A stretch of 64,000 nucleotides of DNA from assembly GCA_964450305.1 (NCBI GenBank), contig CAYVFB010000007.1, forward strand, positions 11,354 through 75,353. Direction: 5' to 3'. Position 1 is the stretch's first letter. Each line of letters opens with the position of its first letter. This document shows, piece after piece, positions 17,755 to 26,876 of the stretch. Below the pieces are notes generated by a model that was not told the origin of the DNA, made no database searches, and saw only the letters and a program-made list of their open reading frames with translations. The position numbers were made by a program, and so were the translations under genes. The stretch comes from JAAYJG01 sp964450305 (GTDB lineage: Bacteria; Bacillota; Clostridia; DSM-8532).

Positions 17755-17782
17755 ACGGCGGGGAGCTAATCCCCGCCGTTTT
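17755..17782 (+). terminator. Strong rho-independent terminator
   Basis: ACGGCGGGGA (17755-17764) and TCCCCGCCGT (17770-17779) form a perfect 10-bp GC-rich stem with a 5-nt loop followed by TTTTA. Confidence 0.9.
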
Positions 17783-17894
17783 ATGTTTTCGTCGATGTGG
17801 GTAAACGAAAGATAAAGAACCAAATCATTGATTCATTTATGAGCAGCGCTTACTCCACTGAAAATTACTTCGCACTTTACGCAATCTGGTTTTC

Positions 17895-18626
17895 TCATCC
17901 CTGAACCTTTTTTATCTTGCCGATCAGCCAGTTCTCAATCTTTTCACCATATTTCACCGAACAAAAGATAAAGGCTGCGGATGCGATTCCGATCAAGGTC
18001 CATCCCCACCAGGGGATGGAGATGGCACCGGAGCCAACAAGGCTGGAAAAGGCGAGTCCGGGCGGGCGGGCAATGATGACAATCAGGATAAATGCCTTAT
18101 ATGAAATTCCGGTCAGCCCGGCAATGAAGCAAAGGGCATCATCGGGGAAGAACGGCACCAGAAAGAGCAGGAACAAATACAAGGAGTATTTCTTGGAACC
18201 ACTGTCCAGGTATTTGTCAATGATCTGCGGTTTGACGAACCGCTCTACCAGAGGTCTGCCATAAAGCCGCACCAGCATAAAGGCGATGGAAGAGCCTGTA
18301 GCCAGGGCGGCAATCGTGATCAGAAAGCTTTTCCAAAAACCGAACAGGGCCCCGCCGACCAAGGCTGTAACATTGCCTGGAATAGGCGCGGCGATGACCT
18401 GAAACGTTTGCAGCAGGAAAAAGATAACCGGCGCAGTTGCGCCAAAGCTTTCGACAAATTCCCGCATTTGTTCGGCAGATGAAAATATCTGTTTCAGTTC
18501 GCTGAAGCTTTCAACACGCTGTACTACGAGGTATATGGGGATGCCTATCAACAGCAGCGTGATCACAATAAATATGATGTTCAGCAGGACTCCCTTCTTT
18601 TGCTCTGTTTTTTCTTTTTTTTGCAT
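17895..18626 (-). CDS. TVP38/TMEM64 (VTT-domain, DedA-like) membrane protein
   Basis: A 243-residue membrane protein with an N-terminal anchor (residues 12-33) and a VTT domain. Signature features are a Pro-rich re-entrant segment near AAPIPGNVTALVGGALFG and a second near FLVPFFPDDALCFIAG, both typical of the TVP38/TMEM64 branch of DedA-like proteins, thought to act in lipid or membrane homeostasis. It is convergent with the small membrane protein upstream. The 415-bp region behind it (18627-19041) contains only an inverted repeat at 18702-18736 that I can point to. Confidence 0.88.
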   Translation of the reverse strand: MQKKEKTEQKKGVLLNIIFIVITLLLIGIPIYLVVQRVESFSELKQIFSSAEQMREFVESFGATAPVIFFLLQTFQVIAAPIPGNVTALVGGALFGFWKSFLITIAALATGSSIAFMLVRLYGRPLVERFVKPQIIDKYLDSGSKKYSLYLFLLFLVPFFPDDALCFIAGLTGISYKAFILIVIIARPPGLAFSSLVGSGAISIPWWGWTLIGIASAAFIFCSVKYGEKIENWLIGKIKKVQG

Positions 18627-18701
18627 GTTGGTGTTCTGATCCTTTCACTTGTATTTAAATTTCTGCCCAGCCCCGGTAACCGTGTCACCTTGAATCAAGG
18701 G

Positions 18702-18736
18702 AAGAATCTTAGCAGGAAACCATGTTAAAGATTCTT
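18702..18736. repeat. Inverted repeat in intergenic region
   Basis: AAGAATCTT (18702-18710) and AAGATTCTT (18728-18736) are perfect 9-bp inverted arms with a 17-bp spacer, between two divergent genes. It could be an operator or a degenerate insertion; no further evidence. Confidence 0.35.
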
Positions 18737-19041
18737 GGCATTGCCGCACCGTTCAATGAGGACCATTGAAGGTGCCCCCGCAGCACCAGTGTCCTATCCC
18801 TACCGGTTTCATTTCAAAGAGGTTTGCTTCTCTAATAAAAAAGTGGTAAGCAGATCTGTTTTGTGCTACAATCTAGAGAAGGCATCTGCAAGCAGTATAA
18901 ATGAACCTGCTTCCGTTAAAAATACGGATTATCCATTTTCTTGTCTGAGTATAACATAATGACAGGTTGTTGAATAGCAGTGTTTTTAGTGAAGACACCC
19001 TGCAGCTTTGAAAATGAGATTTTCCCAGAGAAGACACATGG

Positions 19042-20313
19042 ATGGTGAATATGAAAAAGGTCCTGATGATTGCGCACCAGTTTCCGCCTATCGGAGGATC
19101 AGGTGTACAGCGCACGGTGAAATTTATTAAATATCTGCCTGAGTTCGGTTGGAAAGGTCATGTCTTTACCCGCCAGGCTAAAAAAGTTCAACTGACAGAC
19201 AGTACATTGGGCAATGATATCCCCCAAGACACGCCAGTTTTCCGAAGTGCGGCGTGGGATCTGTCCGAATGGCCATTTCCATTGAATCTTGCCGGGAAAT
19301 ATATACGGCGAAAAATACTGATTCCCGACGGAGAACGCCTTTGGCAGATGTTTGCGCGCAAACAAGCCATCCATACAGCCAAAACCGGTGATTATGACAT
19401 GCTTTACTCGTCTTCGCAGCCATTTAGCACGCACCTTCTGGTAATGGAAGTGAAAAAAGCACTGCCTTCCCTTCCGTGGGTGATAGATCTGCGGGATGAA
19501 TGGACCAACAACACATTCGTAAAGGCATATGGTTATCCTCCCGCCAGAATCCGGCGAGAGAAAGAGATGGAAAGGCAGGCCTTTCAAATGGCCGACGCCA
19601 TCGTGATCAACACCCCATTCATGCGCGATAATTCAGTGCGGGATTATCCCTGGGTGAAGGATAAAATTCATGTCATACCCAATGGGTTTGACCTTGAGGA
19701 TTTTGCCGGCCTGGAGCCAGCGAGGATAAATGACCGGTTTACAATCACCTATACAGGGCTGATTTACGGGAGCACCAGCCCCAAAACGGTTTTTCAGGCA
19801 GTGTCGGGGCTTATTCGCGAAGGCCGCATTCAGCCCGGTGACATTTGCCTGCGTTTTATAGGCAATTACAAGCCCGATCTGCTCGAGGGGATGGCCATGG
19901 AGCATCAGCTCGGACAGGTGGTGGAGGTTCTGCCCTACATGCCACATCTTGAAAGCATACAGAATCTGTTGTGGTCTGATGCGGTGCTGCTCCTTCTTGG
20001 GGAGGATACCGAAGCGATTTACACCGGAAAACTGATGGAATATATCAATACCGGCAAGCCGATTCTTGCTTCAATCCCTTCAAAGGGCGCTGCAGCCAGC
20101 CTAATCCACGAAACAAAAACTGGCTTCGTAGCCCATTGCGATGATGTAACCGCAACAGCAGAACATATTCTGTCGATGGTTGAAAACTGGCGGCAGGGGA
20201 AGCAGCTGTTTCAACCTGATCAAAGCAAAATTGCTCAATATGAAAGGAAAGAATTAACGAAAAAGCTGGCTGCGGTTTTTAATGGGATTTGTCAAAACAA
20301 CGCTGGGAAATAA
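19042..20313 (+). CDS. Family-4-like glycosyltransferase
   Basis: A 423-residue GT-B fold glycosyltransferase. The N-terminal domain begins KVLMIAHQFPPIGGSGVQR, the acceptor-domain Gly-rich loop; the C-terminal domain contains the donor-site region around LMEYINTGKPILAS. The usual E-x7-E pattern is modified here. It probably transfers a sugar in cell-wall polysaccharide or exopolysaccharide synthesis, consistent with the ligase and CsaB-like genes nearby. The ATG at 19042 is given; an in-frame ATG at 19051 is an equally good start. Confidence 0.85.
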   Translation: MVNMKKVLMIAHQFPPIGGSGVQRTVKFIKYLPEFGWKGHVFTRQAKKVQLTDSTLGNDIPQDTPVFRSAAWDLSEWPFPLNLAGKYIRRKILIPDGERLWQMFARKQAIHTAKTGDYDMLYSSSQPFSTHLLVMEVKKALPSLPWVIDLRDEWTNNTFVKAYGYPPARIRREKEMERQAFQMADAIVINTPFMRDNSVRDYPWVKDKIHVIPNGFDLEDFAGLEPARINDRFTITYTGLIYGSTSPKTVFQAVSGLIREGRIQPGDICLRFIGNYKPDLLEGMAMEHQLGQVVEVLPYMPHLESIQNLLWSDAVLLLLGEDTEAIYTGKLMEYINTGKPILASIPSKGAAASLIHETKTGFVAHCDDVTATAEHILSMVENWRQGKQLFQPDQSKIAQYERKELTKKLAAVFNGICQNNAGK

Positions 20314-20470
20314 AGCTGTGCAAATTATCAAATATTTGTTTTTATTTGGTTCACTGTAACATTTTAAGCGTATCAATGGTCTTACATGAGAAAGGAACCC
20401 ACCGGTTATTAAAGATACAGGAGACCGGCGTGTCATATGGAAAGTATTAAAAGGAAAGGATGCTTCAACC

Positions 20471-20965
20471 ATGAAAATTATCAATGAAAAGGGAAAGCTA
20501 TTCGGAATCATCAACATCATTGACCTGGCCCTGCTGCTCGTTATTGCGGCACTTGCGGTCGGGGCGCTGCTCTACATGAAAAGGGAGGGCAGCCCTGTGG
20601 CCGAGTTACCAACAAAGGACTATTATGTAACCATTCTTTGCAGGGAAAACCGGCAGGAGGTTGTAGACGCCATCAAGATAGGTGACAAGCTGTATTTCGG
20701 CAATGCGTTTACAAACCTGGAAATTACAGATATCAAAACCGAACCCACAAAAATAAACGTTCCGATGCCTGATGGAACCATCGTGTCAGCACCGCATCCG
20801 GAGATGAAGGATATCTTTGTAACCATAAAAATCATCGACGATCCAATCGATCCCAATGACCCGATGATCTATTATGGACAAACCCATGCGACCGTTGGTA
20901 AAAACGTCACATTAAAAACAACCACGGTTGAGATTCCGGCAGTGATCATCAAGGTTGAAGAATAG
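20471..20965 (+). CDS. DUF4330-family membrane-anchored protein
   Basis: A 164-residue protein with one N-terminal membrane helix (residues 14-36, preceded by GKLFGIINIIDLALLL) and an extracytoplasmic domain of about 120 residues. The N-terminal motif and size match DUF4330 proteins, which commonly neighbour O-antigen-ligase-like genes in Firmicutes. AAAGGA precedes the ATG. It heads a tight three-gene run (gaps 12 and 9 bp) with the next two genes, suggesting a shared role in surface polysaccharide assembly; the biochemical role is unknown. Confidence 0.8.
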   Translation: MKIINEKGKLFGIINIIDLALLLVIAALAVGALLYMKREGSPVAELPTKDYYVTILCRENRQEVVDAIKIGDKLYFGNAFTNLEITDIKTEPTKINVPMPDGTIVSAPHPEMKDIFVTIKIIDDPIDPNDPMIYYGQTHATVGKNVTLKTTTVEIPAVIIKVEE

Positions 20966-20977
20966 GAGTGGTTTCTG

Positions 20978-21493
20978 GTGAAGTATTTAAAGGAAAGCCT
21001 TGTATATCGTATGATTTACAGGCTGTTCGTCTTCTATCAGGACAGCGGCTTGAAAAAGCTTTTGGCCTTTCTTGCTGAAGCCTGCAGAAATAGCCTTCCG
21101 GGCAAATGGGTGAAAAATACCATGGCACGTGAGAGCGCCTTTCATAACTCCCGGGTTTTCAGCTTTCTGCGCAGGATATTAAAGGTATTGGATCGATGGC
21201 TTGTGAAGCTTTCAAAGGCGATTGAAGCCTGGTCTGAAACAAGCATTATCGTCAAGGTCTTCCGTATGGCGGCAAAGGCTTCGAAGGAAAAACTGTTTGC
21301 GCTGGCTTTTCCGGTTTTCGGGATAGGCTATCTCGCCGGTAGAATTTTTCAGGGAAAGCTGATGATAAGGGATGTGTTCCTGCTAGGCTTGTTGTTTATC
21401 TTTTCAGGTGTTGCCCTGATAGACAGGGAAAAACGAAAAGCCATGTGGAAAAACAGCCTGGCATACAGGCTGTATACTATAATATTGGAATAA
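20978..21493 (+). CDS. Hypothetical membrane protein of the polysaccharide cluster
   Basis: A 171-residue protein that I do not recognise. The first 100 residues are basic and helical; two hydrophobic segments lie near residues 103-122 and 130-146. It starts with GTG behind AGGAGTGG and sits 12 bp after the DUF4330 gene and 9 bp before the ligase gene, so it is almost certainly in the same operon. It may be an accessory factor for the ligase, but this is inferred only from position. Confidence 0.7.
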   Translation: MKYLKESLVYRMIYRLFVFYQDSGLKKLLAFLAEACRNSLPGKWVKNTMARESAFHNSRVFSFLRRILKVLDRWLVKLSKAIEAWSETSIIVKVFRMAAKASKEKLFALAFPVFGIGYLAGRIFQGKLMIRDVFLLGLLFIFSGVALIDREKRKAMWKNSLAYRLYTIILE

Positions 21494-21502
21494 GGTGCAG
21501 TG

Positions 21503-22960
21503 ATGAATAAAGTGAAATGGATACTCCTTTTTACAGCAATACTGCTTTTGGGTGTACTGGCATCCGGGCTGAGCGTTATACCGCTTTTGGCTGTGATTAC
21601 GCTGGCTGTTGCCGCTGCCGTTCTGTTCATGGATTATGAAAAGGCAACCCTCATTGTAGCGCTGTATACCGCTTTTGAATTTTTATTGCGGCAGGTTCTG
21701 GGGAAGCCAATTTCTCAACTGCTTTCCCTATTTGGGAAAAATGCATATTTTGATTTCATAACGGCGAAATCTTCTTCCCCGGCGATCTCATCCTATTGGG
21801 ATGAACTTGCTATGCTCGCGTGCTTTGGGATATGGTTTTATAAATGGCTGCGGCACCGTCAGGAAAAACCGCTGCGCAAAACTCCGCTGGATATTTCATT
21901 AATCCTTTTTATTGGCGTAGGGTTGGTGCTTCTGTTTGCAGCAGCTCCGAATTTGACCATCGGAATTGAAGGGCTTCGGGTTGTCATCCAATACATGCTG
22001 TGGTTCTTTGTGGTGACCCAGCTGCTCAGAAGCCCCGAGGGTGCAAAAAGGCTTTTGAACATCCTCGTGCTTTCGGGCTTTCTGGTTGCGTTATACGGGG
22101 TTTATCAGTTTGCCATTGCAGTGAACGTACCCGCCCATTGGACCGATTTGAAAGAGGGTTATGTGCGCACCCGCGTGTTTTCCATCTTTACAACCCCGAA
22201 TATGCTTGCCGGTTATCTGACGCTGCTGATTCCCACCGCCGTGGGTTTGTTCATGGGGGATAAAAGCAAGCCCAGGAAGGTTTATTATGCTGGCGCCGCT
22301 GCAATTATGAGCCTGTGCCTTTTGTTTACCATGGCTCGTCAGGGTTGGATTGTATTTGGTATTTCCTTGATTGTATATGTATGGTTTAAGAACAAAAAGC
22401 TTCTTCTCCCGGCTTTACTGGGGGTTGTGGCATTATTCGTCTTTTGTATGTTCTTTCTTCCATCGGTTTCCAGCCGCATTCTGTATTTGCTTTCTCCCGA
22501 TTATATTGCATCCAGCATGAAGGGCGGCAGGATATTGCGCTGGACAGAAGCCCTGGAAATGTTCGGGCAGAATTTCTGGACCGGAATGGGGCTCGGCCAA
22601 TATGGTGGTTCGGTGGCATTAAGCCATAAGCTGAACAACAGCCCGTCCCTGGACAATTATTATTTAAAAACAGCAGTGGAAATGGGGATATTCGGTATAT
22701 CGGCCTTACTGATGCTCATTTACAGCTTAATTGCCTGGTGCTCCCGGGCTGTGGCTAAAATACAGGATCATGCACAGAAAGATTGGGCCATTGGCATTCT
22801 GGCCGGGCTTGTTGGTGTGATTATATTCAATGTCACCGAAAACATGCTTGAGATTCCCTTGATATCATCCTATTTCTGGATGTCAGCAGGTATTGTGATG
22901 TTCCTGGCATACGGGCAGCCTGTCACCCGGGATTTACAGCAGGGACAGGTTCCTCTGTAA
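21503..22960 (+). CDS. O-antigen ligase/polymerase-like membrane protein (Wzy/WaaL family)
   Basis: A 485-residue protein with about twelve hydrophobic segments and a large extracytoplasmic loop (around residues 330-400) holding WTGMGLGQYGG and a following NNSPSLDNYYLK, typical of the WaaL/Wzy superfamily (Pfam Wzy_C). It would ligate or polymerise lipid-linked glycans outside the membrane. The ATG at 21503 is preferred over an adjacent GTG at 21500. The final codons (reading QGQVPL) and the stop are encoded by a palindromic repeat at 22942-22973, so the tail may be an acquired extension. Confidence 0.87.
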   Translation: MNKVKWILLFTAILLLGVLASGLSVIPLLAVITLAVAAAVLFMDYEKATLIVALYTAFEFLLRQVLGKPISQLLSLFGKNAYFDFITAKSSSPAISSYWDELAMLACFGIWFYKWLRHRQEKPLRKTPLDISLILFIGVGLVLLFAAAPNLTIGIEGLRVVIQYMLWFFVVTQLLRSPEGAKRLLNILVLSGFLVALYGVYQFAIAVNVPAHWTDLKEGYVRTRVFSIFTTPNMLAGYLTLLIPTAVGLFMGDKSKPRKVYYAGAAAIMSLCLLFTMARQGWIVFGISLIVYVWFKNKKLLLPALLGVVALFVFCMFFLPSVSSRILYLLSPDYIASSMKGGRILRWTEALEMFGQNFWTGMGLGQYGGSVALSHKLNNSPSLDNYYLKTAVEMGIFGISALLMLIYSLIAWCSRAVAKIQDHAQKDWAIGILAGLVGVIIFNVTENMLEIPLISSYFWMSAGIVMFLAYGQPVTRDLQQGQVPL

Positions 22961-23421
22961 ATCTTATGTCTACCGAATTAAAACTGGCAGAGATCCAGAT
23001 CTACCATAGGAGAACCATGTCATAAATTATCGCGGCAAGAGACCGGGATTATTGCCGCAAGTAAACACAGTGATGCCCTATAAGGCATGACTGTCATATT
23101 CAATTATTTGCTTTGTCAAGGGGGAAGTTCACAACAGCTTCTCCCTTATATAGTTATTTAAATCTGTCAAAGAAGAGCCCCGCCTGTGACTAAAGCTTAC
23201 GAAAGCTTTATATAGAAACCTGTGAGGTTGTGCGAAAGTAGACATAAGTTTGCCAGGGAATCAGGGCCCAGCCTGGTGTAATGCCTGTCACATGAAGTAG
23301 ACATAACATTTGCCAAGGGACCTGTCCCCCCGTGGTATGTGTGCCCTATACGGTGTAAAGCTTTCGGTATAAAGCGGACATAAGATTTACAAAGGAACCT
23401 GTCCCCTGTGTAAATCTTATG
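22942..23421. repeat. Cluster of palindromic GACATAAGATTTAC...GGAACCTGTCCC repeats
   Basis: Four related ~32-bp units: 22942-22973 (inverted), 23238-23269, 23297-23328 and 23374-23406. The last continues into a perfect 13-bp inverted repeat CATAAGATTTACA/TGTAAATCTTATG (23379-23391 and 23409-23421). The first supplies the end and stop of the ligase gene; the last contains the stop codon of the convergent CsaB fusion. They fill most of the 456-bp gap 22961-23416, which has no gene. Confidence 0.7.
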
Positions 23422-25645
23422 GGAGGAAGGACAGGGTCAGATCCATGGCTTCCTTTACCTTCTTTTCCAGCAAGGGCTTCATGTTGGCCAGTTCAAGGCT
23501 TATTTCATTTGCATTTGCCCAAACCTCATGGGTTTTGCACAGCAAATCCTCCATCGAGAATTTATCATTCCAGGGAACAAAGGGCTGTTGAATGGACTGC
23601 ATAAAATAGTCAATTTTCGGCTGATAAGCAAGCCCCACCATGGGAATGCCCAGATTCAAAGCATAGATCAGAGAGTGTAAGCGCATGCCAATCACCATGG
23701 ATACATTGCCCAGGATTGAAAGGGTTTCATCCACCGTATATCTTTCTGTTAAAATATAACCTTTATGCTTCATGTTCATCAGCACCCTTTTTGCGTATCG
23801 AACATCTTCCGGATGCTGCATTGCAAAAAATACGGGGACAGCCTTAAAATCGGAAACAATTTTGTCTGCATAGGCTGCCAGTATTTTTTCTGAATGCTTC
23901 ACTTTTTTCCACCTGCGTAAACATAACGCAAAAAGCTTTTCTGTGGTGGGCACGCCGGCCTCTTTCAGAATATCTGCCCCTTTTTGCGGGCCGCAGGGTT
24001 TCAGCGCCAAAGCCGGATCTGCTGTTACCCGGGTTACGGGCTTGGTGACTTCCAATGATTTCAGCTCTTCAAACGCGTTCGGATCTCGCAGGGTGATTGC
24101 TTCCAGTCGGTTTAATATCCGTGAAGCAACCTTGCGGTTCTTCTTCCGGGTTAGCGGCCCAAGACCGTTGGCCAGAAGCACCGCATGGGCACCCTTTTTG
24201 ACAGCCAGATGAAGCATGTAAAGGTAATACCAAAGCGAACGGCTGCTGGTGTCATCCTGAATGAGCGTCCCTCCGCCTGCAATAAATACCCGTGTGCCGG
24301 CCAGCAGTGCGGGAATTATAAAAAGGTTAAAACGATGAACGGACTGAACCCTGTATACTCTGCGTGTTTCGGCGGGGTCGTTGGACATTACGACGGTGGA
24401 AAGGCCCTTATGGTTGGCTTGCAGGTGATCGATAAAAGATTTCAAAATGGCATCATCACCGCTGTTACGGAAACCATAGTAGCCCAGGATGACGATGTCA
24501 TGTGTCTTGCCATCTTTCAGGTACCGCTCTTCCCGGGAAAGAATGGTGTGATAGATATTCAGCTGGGTTTGTGTCATGGATTTCAGCGAAAAATGATCCC
24601 GGGCGGTTTCAAAAAGTTTTTCCCCGATCTGTTCTCGGTGAACTGGATCCTTCAGCAGTGTAAGCAGGTGACCAGCCAATGCGTCACTGTCACCCGGGGT
24701 ATAAAGATAACCGTTTTCACCCTGTACAAAAAGGTCTTCGAGGCCTCCGACCCGGCTGGAGACAGTGGCCTTTTTCATTCGGGCGCCTTCCAGAATGGCA
24801 TAAGGAAAGCTTTCGCTGTAGGAGGCCATCACATTGATATCGATCACGTCCAGAAAAGAAAAGGGTTCGTTGACCATGCCGAGAAAGAACACATTCTTCC
24901 GGATACCCAGATGCTCTGCCCGTTTTTCAAGAGAATGCTTTAGTTCATCACCATCCCCGGCAATCAGAAATTTTGTGTTCGGAAATACCCGGATGACCTT
25001 TGCCGCAGCGTCAAGAAACACCGTATGACCCTTTACCGGGTGAAGCCGGGCAAGAATACCAATGGAAACATCCTCTGGCTCCAGGTTTACACCGTACTTG
25101 CTTAAGAACTCGTCCCGCGGCAGCAGGCTGATGGTATCATCAAAAGGAATGCCATTGTATACGGGTTGAATGCGATCTGCCGGAAAGCCCCGTTTGATCA
25201 GCATATCCTTAAAGTTCTGGGAAACAGAGATGTAATAATCGACCATCCGCAGCGCGATGGTATTGATAAGACCAAAGGTATACATTTTCAGTACACTGTG
25301 CAGATAGTCCAGACGGTAATCACTGTGTACCGTTGTGACGACGGGGATTCCCGAACTCTTTTTGACAAAGATTCCGATCATATTCGCTTTCGCGCCGTGG
25401 GTATGGATAATGTTATATTCGCCGGCTAAAGCCATATCGGTGATCGTGCGTATATCCTTCATGATATTTCCCGAACGAACAACCTCCACATCGATGCCCA
25501 TGTCCGCCGCATCATCGGAAAACTGACCTGCCCGCAGGCTGATAAGCTTGACATGGATATGATACCCCAACTGATTTACCAGTGAAAGAACATGGGTTTT
25601 GGCGCCTCCGCTGTCCCCGCCGCCGATGATATGCAATACCTTCAT
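23417..25645 (-). CDS. csaB: Glycosyltransferase - polysaccharide pyruvyl transferase (CsaB) fusion
   Basis: A 742-residue two-domain protein. Residues 1-370 are a GT4 glycosyltransferase (start MKVLHIIGGGDSGGAKTH; donor-site motif ESFPYAILEGARMKK). Residues 380-742 are a polysaccharide pyruvyl transferase of the CsaB type (GYYGFRNSGDDAIL, GGGTLIQDDTSSRS, ANGLGPL). CsaB adds ketal pyruvate to the secondary cell wall polymer that binds SLH-domain S-layer proteins. A fused protein could add a sugar and pyruvylate it in one pathway step. AGGAGT precedes the ATG at 25645. No SLH protein is in the window. The gene ends within a palindromic repeat. Confidence 0.87.
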   Translation of the reverse strand: MKVLHIIGGGDSGGAKTHVLSLVNQLGYHIHVKLISLRAGQFSDDAADMGIDVEVVRSGNIMKDIRTITDMALAGEYNIIHTHGAKANMIGIFVKKSSGIPVVTTVHSDYRLDYLHSVLKMYTFGLINTIALRMVDYYISVSQNFKDMLIKRGFPADRIQPVYNGIPFDDTISLLPRDEFLSKYGVNLEPEDVSIGILARLHPVKGHTVFLDAAAKVIRVFPNTKFLIAGDGDELKHSLEKRAEHLGIRKNVFFLGMVNEPFSFLDVIDINVMASYSESFPYAILEGARMKKATVSSRVGGLEDLFVQGENGYLYTPGDSDALAGHLLTLLKDPVHREQIGEKLFETARDHFSLKSMTQTQLNIYHTILSREERYLKDGKTHDIVILGYYGFRNSGDDAILKSFIDHLQANHKGLSTVVMSNDPAETRRVYRVQSVHRFNLFIIPALLAGTRVFIAGGGTLIQDDTSSRSLWYYLYMLHLAVKKGAHAVLLANGLGPLTRKKNRKVASRILNRLEAITLRDPNAFEELKSLEVTKPVTRVTADPALALKPCGPQKGADILKEAGVPTTEKLFALCLRRWKKVKHSEKILAAYADKIVSDFKAVPVFFAMQHPEDVRYAKRVLMNMKHKGYILTERYTVDETLSILGNVSMVIGMRLHSLIYALNLGIPMVGLAYQPKIDYFMQSIQQPFVPWNDKFSMEDLLCKTHEVWANANEISLELANMKPLLEKKVKEAMDLTLSFLP

Positions 25646-25734
25646 GCGTAACTCCTGAAACATCAAAATAATACCCGGCCTTTTCTATCACCGGAATAAT
25701 CCATTATACCGCATCTGAAATCAGGATTCAATTC

Positions 25735-25761
25735 GAAACATGGGGACGATTCTTTTGTTTC
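25735..25761. repeat. Short palindromic intergenic repeat (GGGACGATTCTT type)
   Basis: GAAACA (25735-25740) and TGTTTC (25756-25761) flank GGGACGATTCTT, the same arrangement as the element at 2664-2692 in the opposite orientation. Confidence 0.5.
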
Positions 25762-25801
25762 ACCATGCTTGACACATCAAGCTGGCTACGCCCAGGTTCA
25801 A

Positions 25802-26731
25802 TTATACACAATAGGCTTTTACAACTGTCAATAATGTGTCCAGATTAAGGGGGATACTCTTTAATTGCGGGAAAAGATCTTTTTCTTCTGTCCCTGGTAG
25901 CAATGCAACAATAATAGTGCATGGTACGGCCTCTTTCATTATTTTATTCTCCAACCGCCTGCTGGTTTCTTTCTCCCAAAAGCTCTTTTCTTTGTCATCA
26001 AAAGGCCAGTAAATATATATGAACGAAAAGAGACTGAAGTCTATATCGAAAAAATCTGATTGCATGAAACTGATTCTATTCATATCTACTTTATGACAGT
26101 TCGATAAATCCAATAAGCAGTTCATACTCTCTTCATATAAATCAGAATTCATTTCAACTCCGGTTACATGTTCCACGCTGTTTGAAATAATGAAGGTTGA
26201 AAAACCATTTCCACTGCCCAGATCCAATGCATTGATATTTCGCCGTTCTCCCAGCAGGTGATCGAGGATTTGGATGATATCGCTCCCCGGAGATATCCCA
26301 AAAGCACCGTGCTCTTCCAGGTTAAGGTACATGTTTAGTTTTTCTGAAAGGATATTACCACGATAATAAATTTCAATAAAGGTATGGCTGTCAGCTTTCA
26401 TCAGAATGTTTCGGATTTTATTCATCGTACCTTTGCTGATTGCTTTCTTGAAATGACGGATACAATGAAGTAATGTATAGCATTTGTCCATTATATCGTT
26501 ATCTATATATTCAGATAAAGAGTCTGCTAAATCCACTAAATTTCCAAGCTCCATGGTATATCTTTCCTGCGGAAGTTCATCTATTTCGCTCAGCAGTGCC
26601 CATGCTTGCAATAAAAACTCATAGGCATAAGTATTCCCTTTAAGCACTTCAGATACATCTGGTAATGTGCCTTCAAGAAATTCATAACTGAAATCGTTTC
26701 CACTGTGTTGCAAGATCTTTGGTTTGTCCAT
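25802..26731 (-). CDS. Class I SAM-dependent methyltransferase, substrate unknown
   Basis: A 309-residue protein. Residues 1-140 are a helical N-terminal region I do not recognise; residues 165-300 are a Rossmann-like methyltransferase with motif I ALDLGSGNGFSTFII, acidic motif II GVEMNSDLY and a later YIYWPFDD where the catalytic or substrate-binding motif usually lies. AGAGGG precedes the ATG. The gene is more AT-rich than its neighbours and stands alone between the csaB fusion and the exporter operon, which may point to horizontal gain. Confidence 0.75.
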   Translation of the reverse strand: MDKPKILQHSGNDFSYEFLEGTLPDVSEVLKGNTYAYEFLLQAWALLSEIDELPQERYTMELGNLVDLADSLSEYIDNDIMDKCYTLLHCIRHFKKAISKGTMNKIRNILMKADSHTFIEIYYRGNILSEKLNMYLNLEEHGAFGISPGSDIIQILDHLLGERRNINALDLGSGNGFSTFIISNSVEHVTGVEMNSDLYEESMNCLLDLSNCHKVDMNRISFMQSDFFDIDFSLFSFIYIYWPFDDKEKSFWEKETSRRLENKIMKEAVPCTIIVALLPGTEEKDLFPQLKSIPLNLDTLLTVVKAYCV

Positions 26732-26876
26732 AAAAAACCCTCTTTCTCAGGTCTGTTTAAACTGAGATCAGATTCCAGTTGTCCAAGCAAGGTATACTTA
26801 ACGACACTTTTGTGATCTGCGAAGTGGTAACCCGCTGTCCCCTTGACACGCATGAACCGTTACGGCATGTCTTGTG

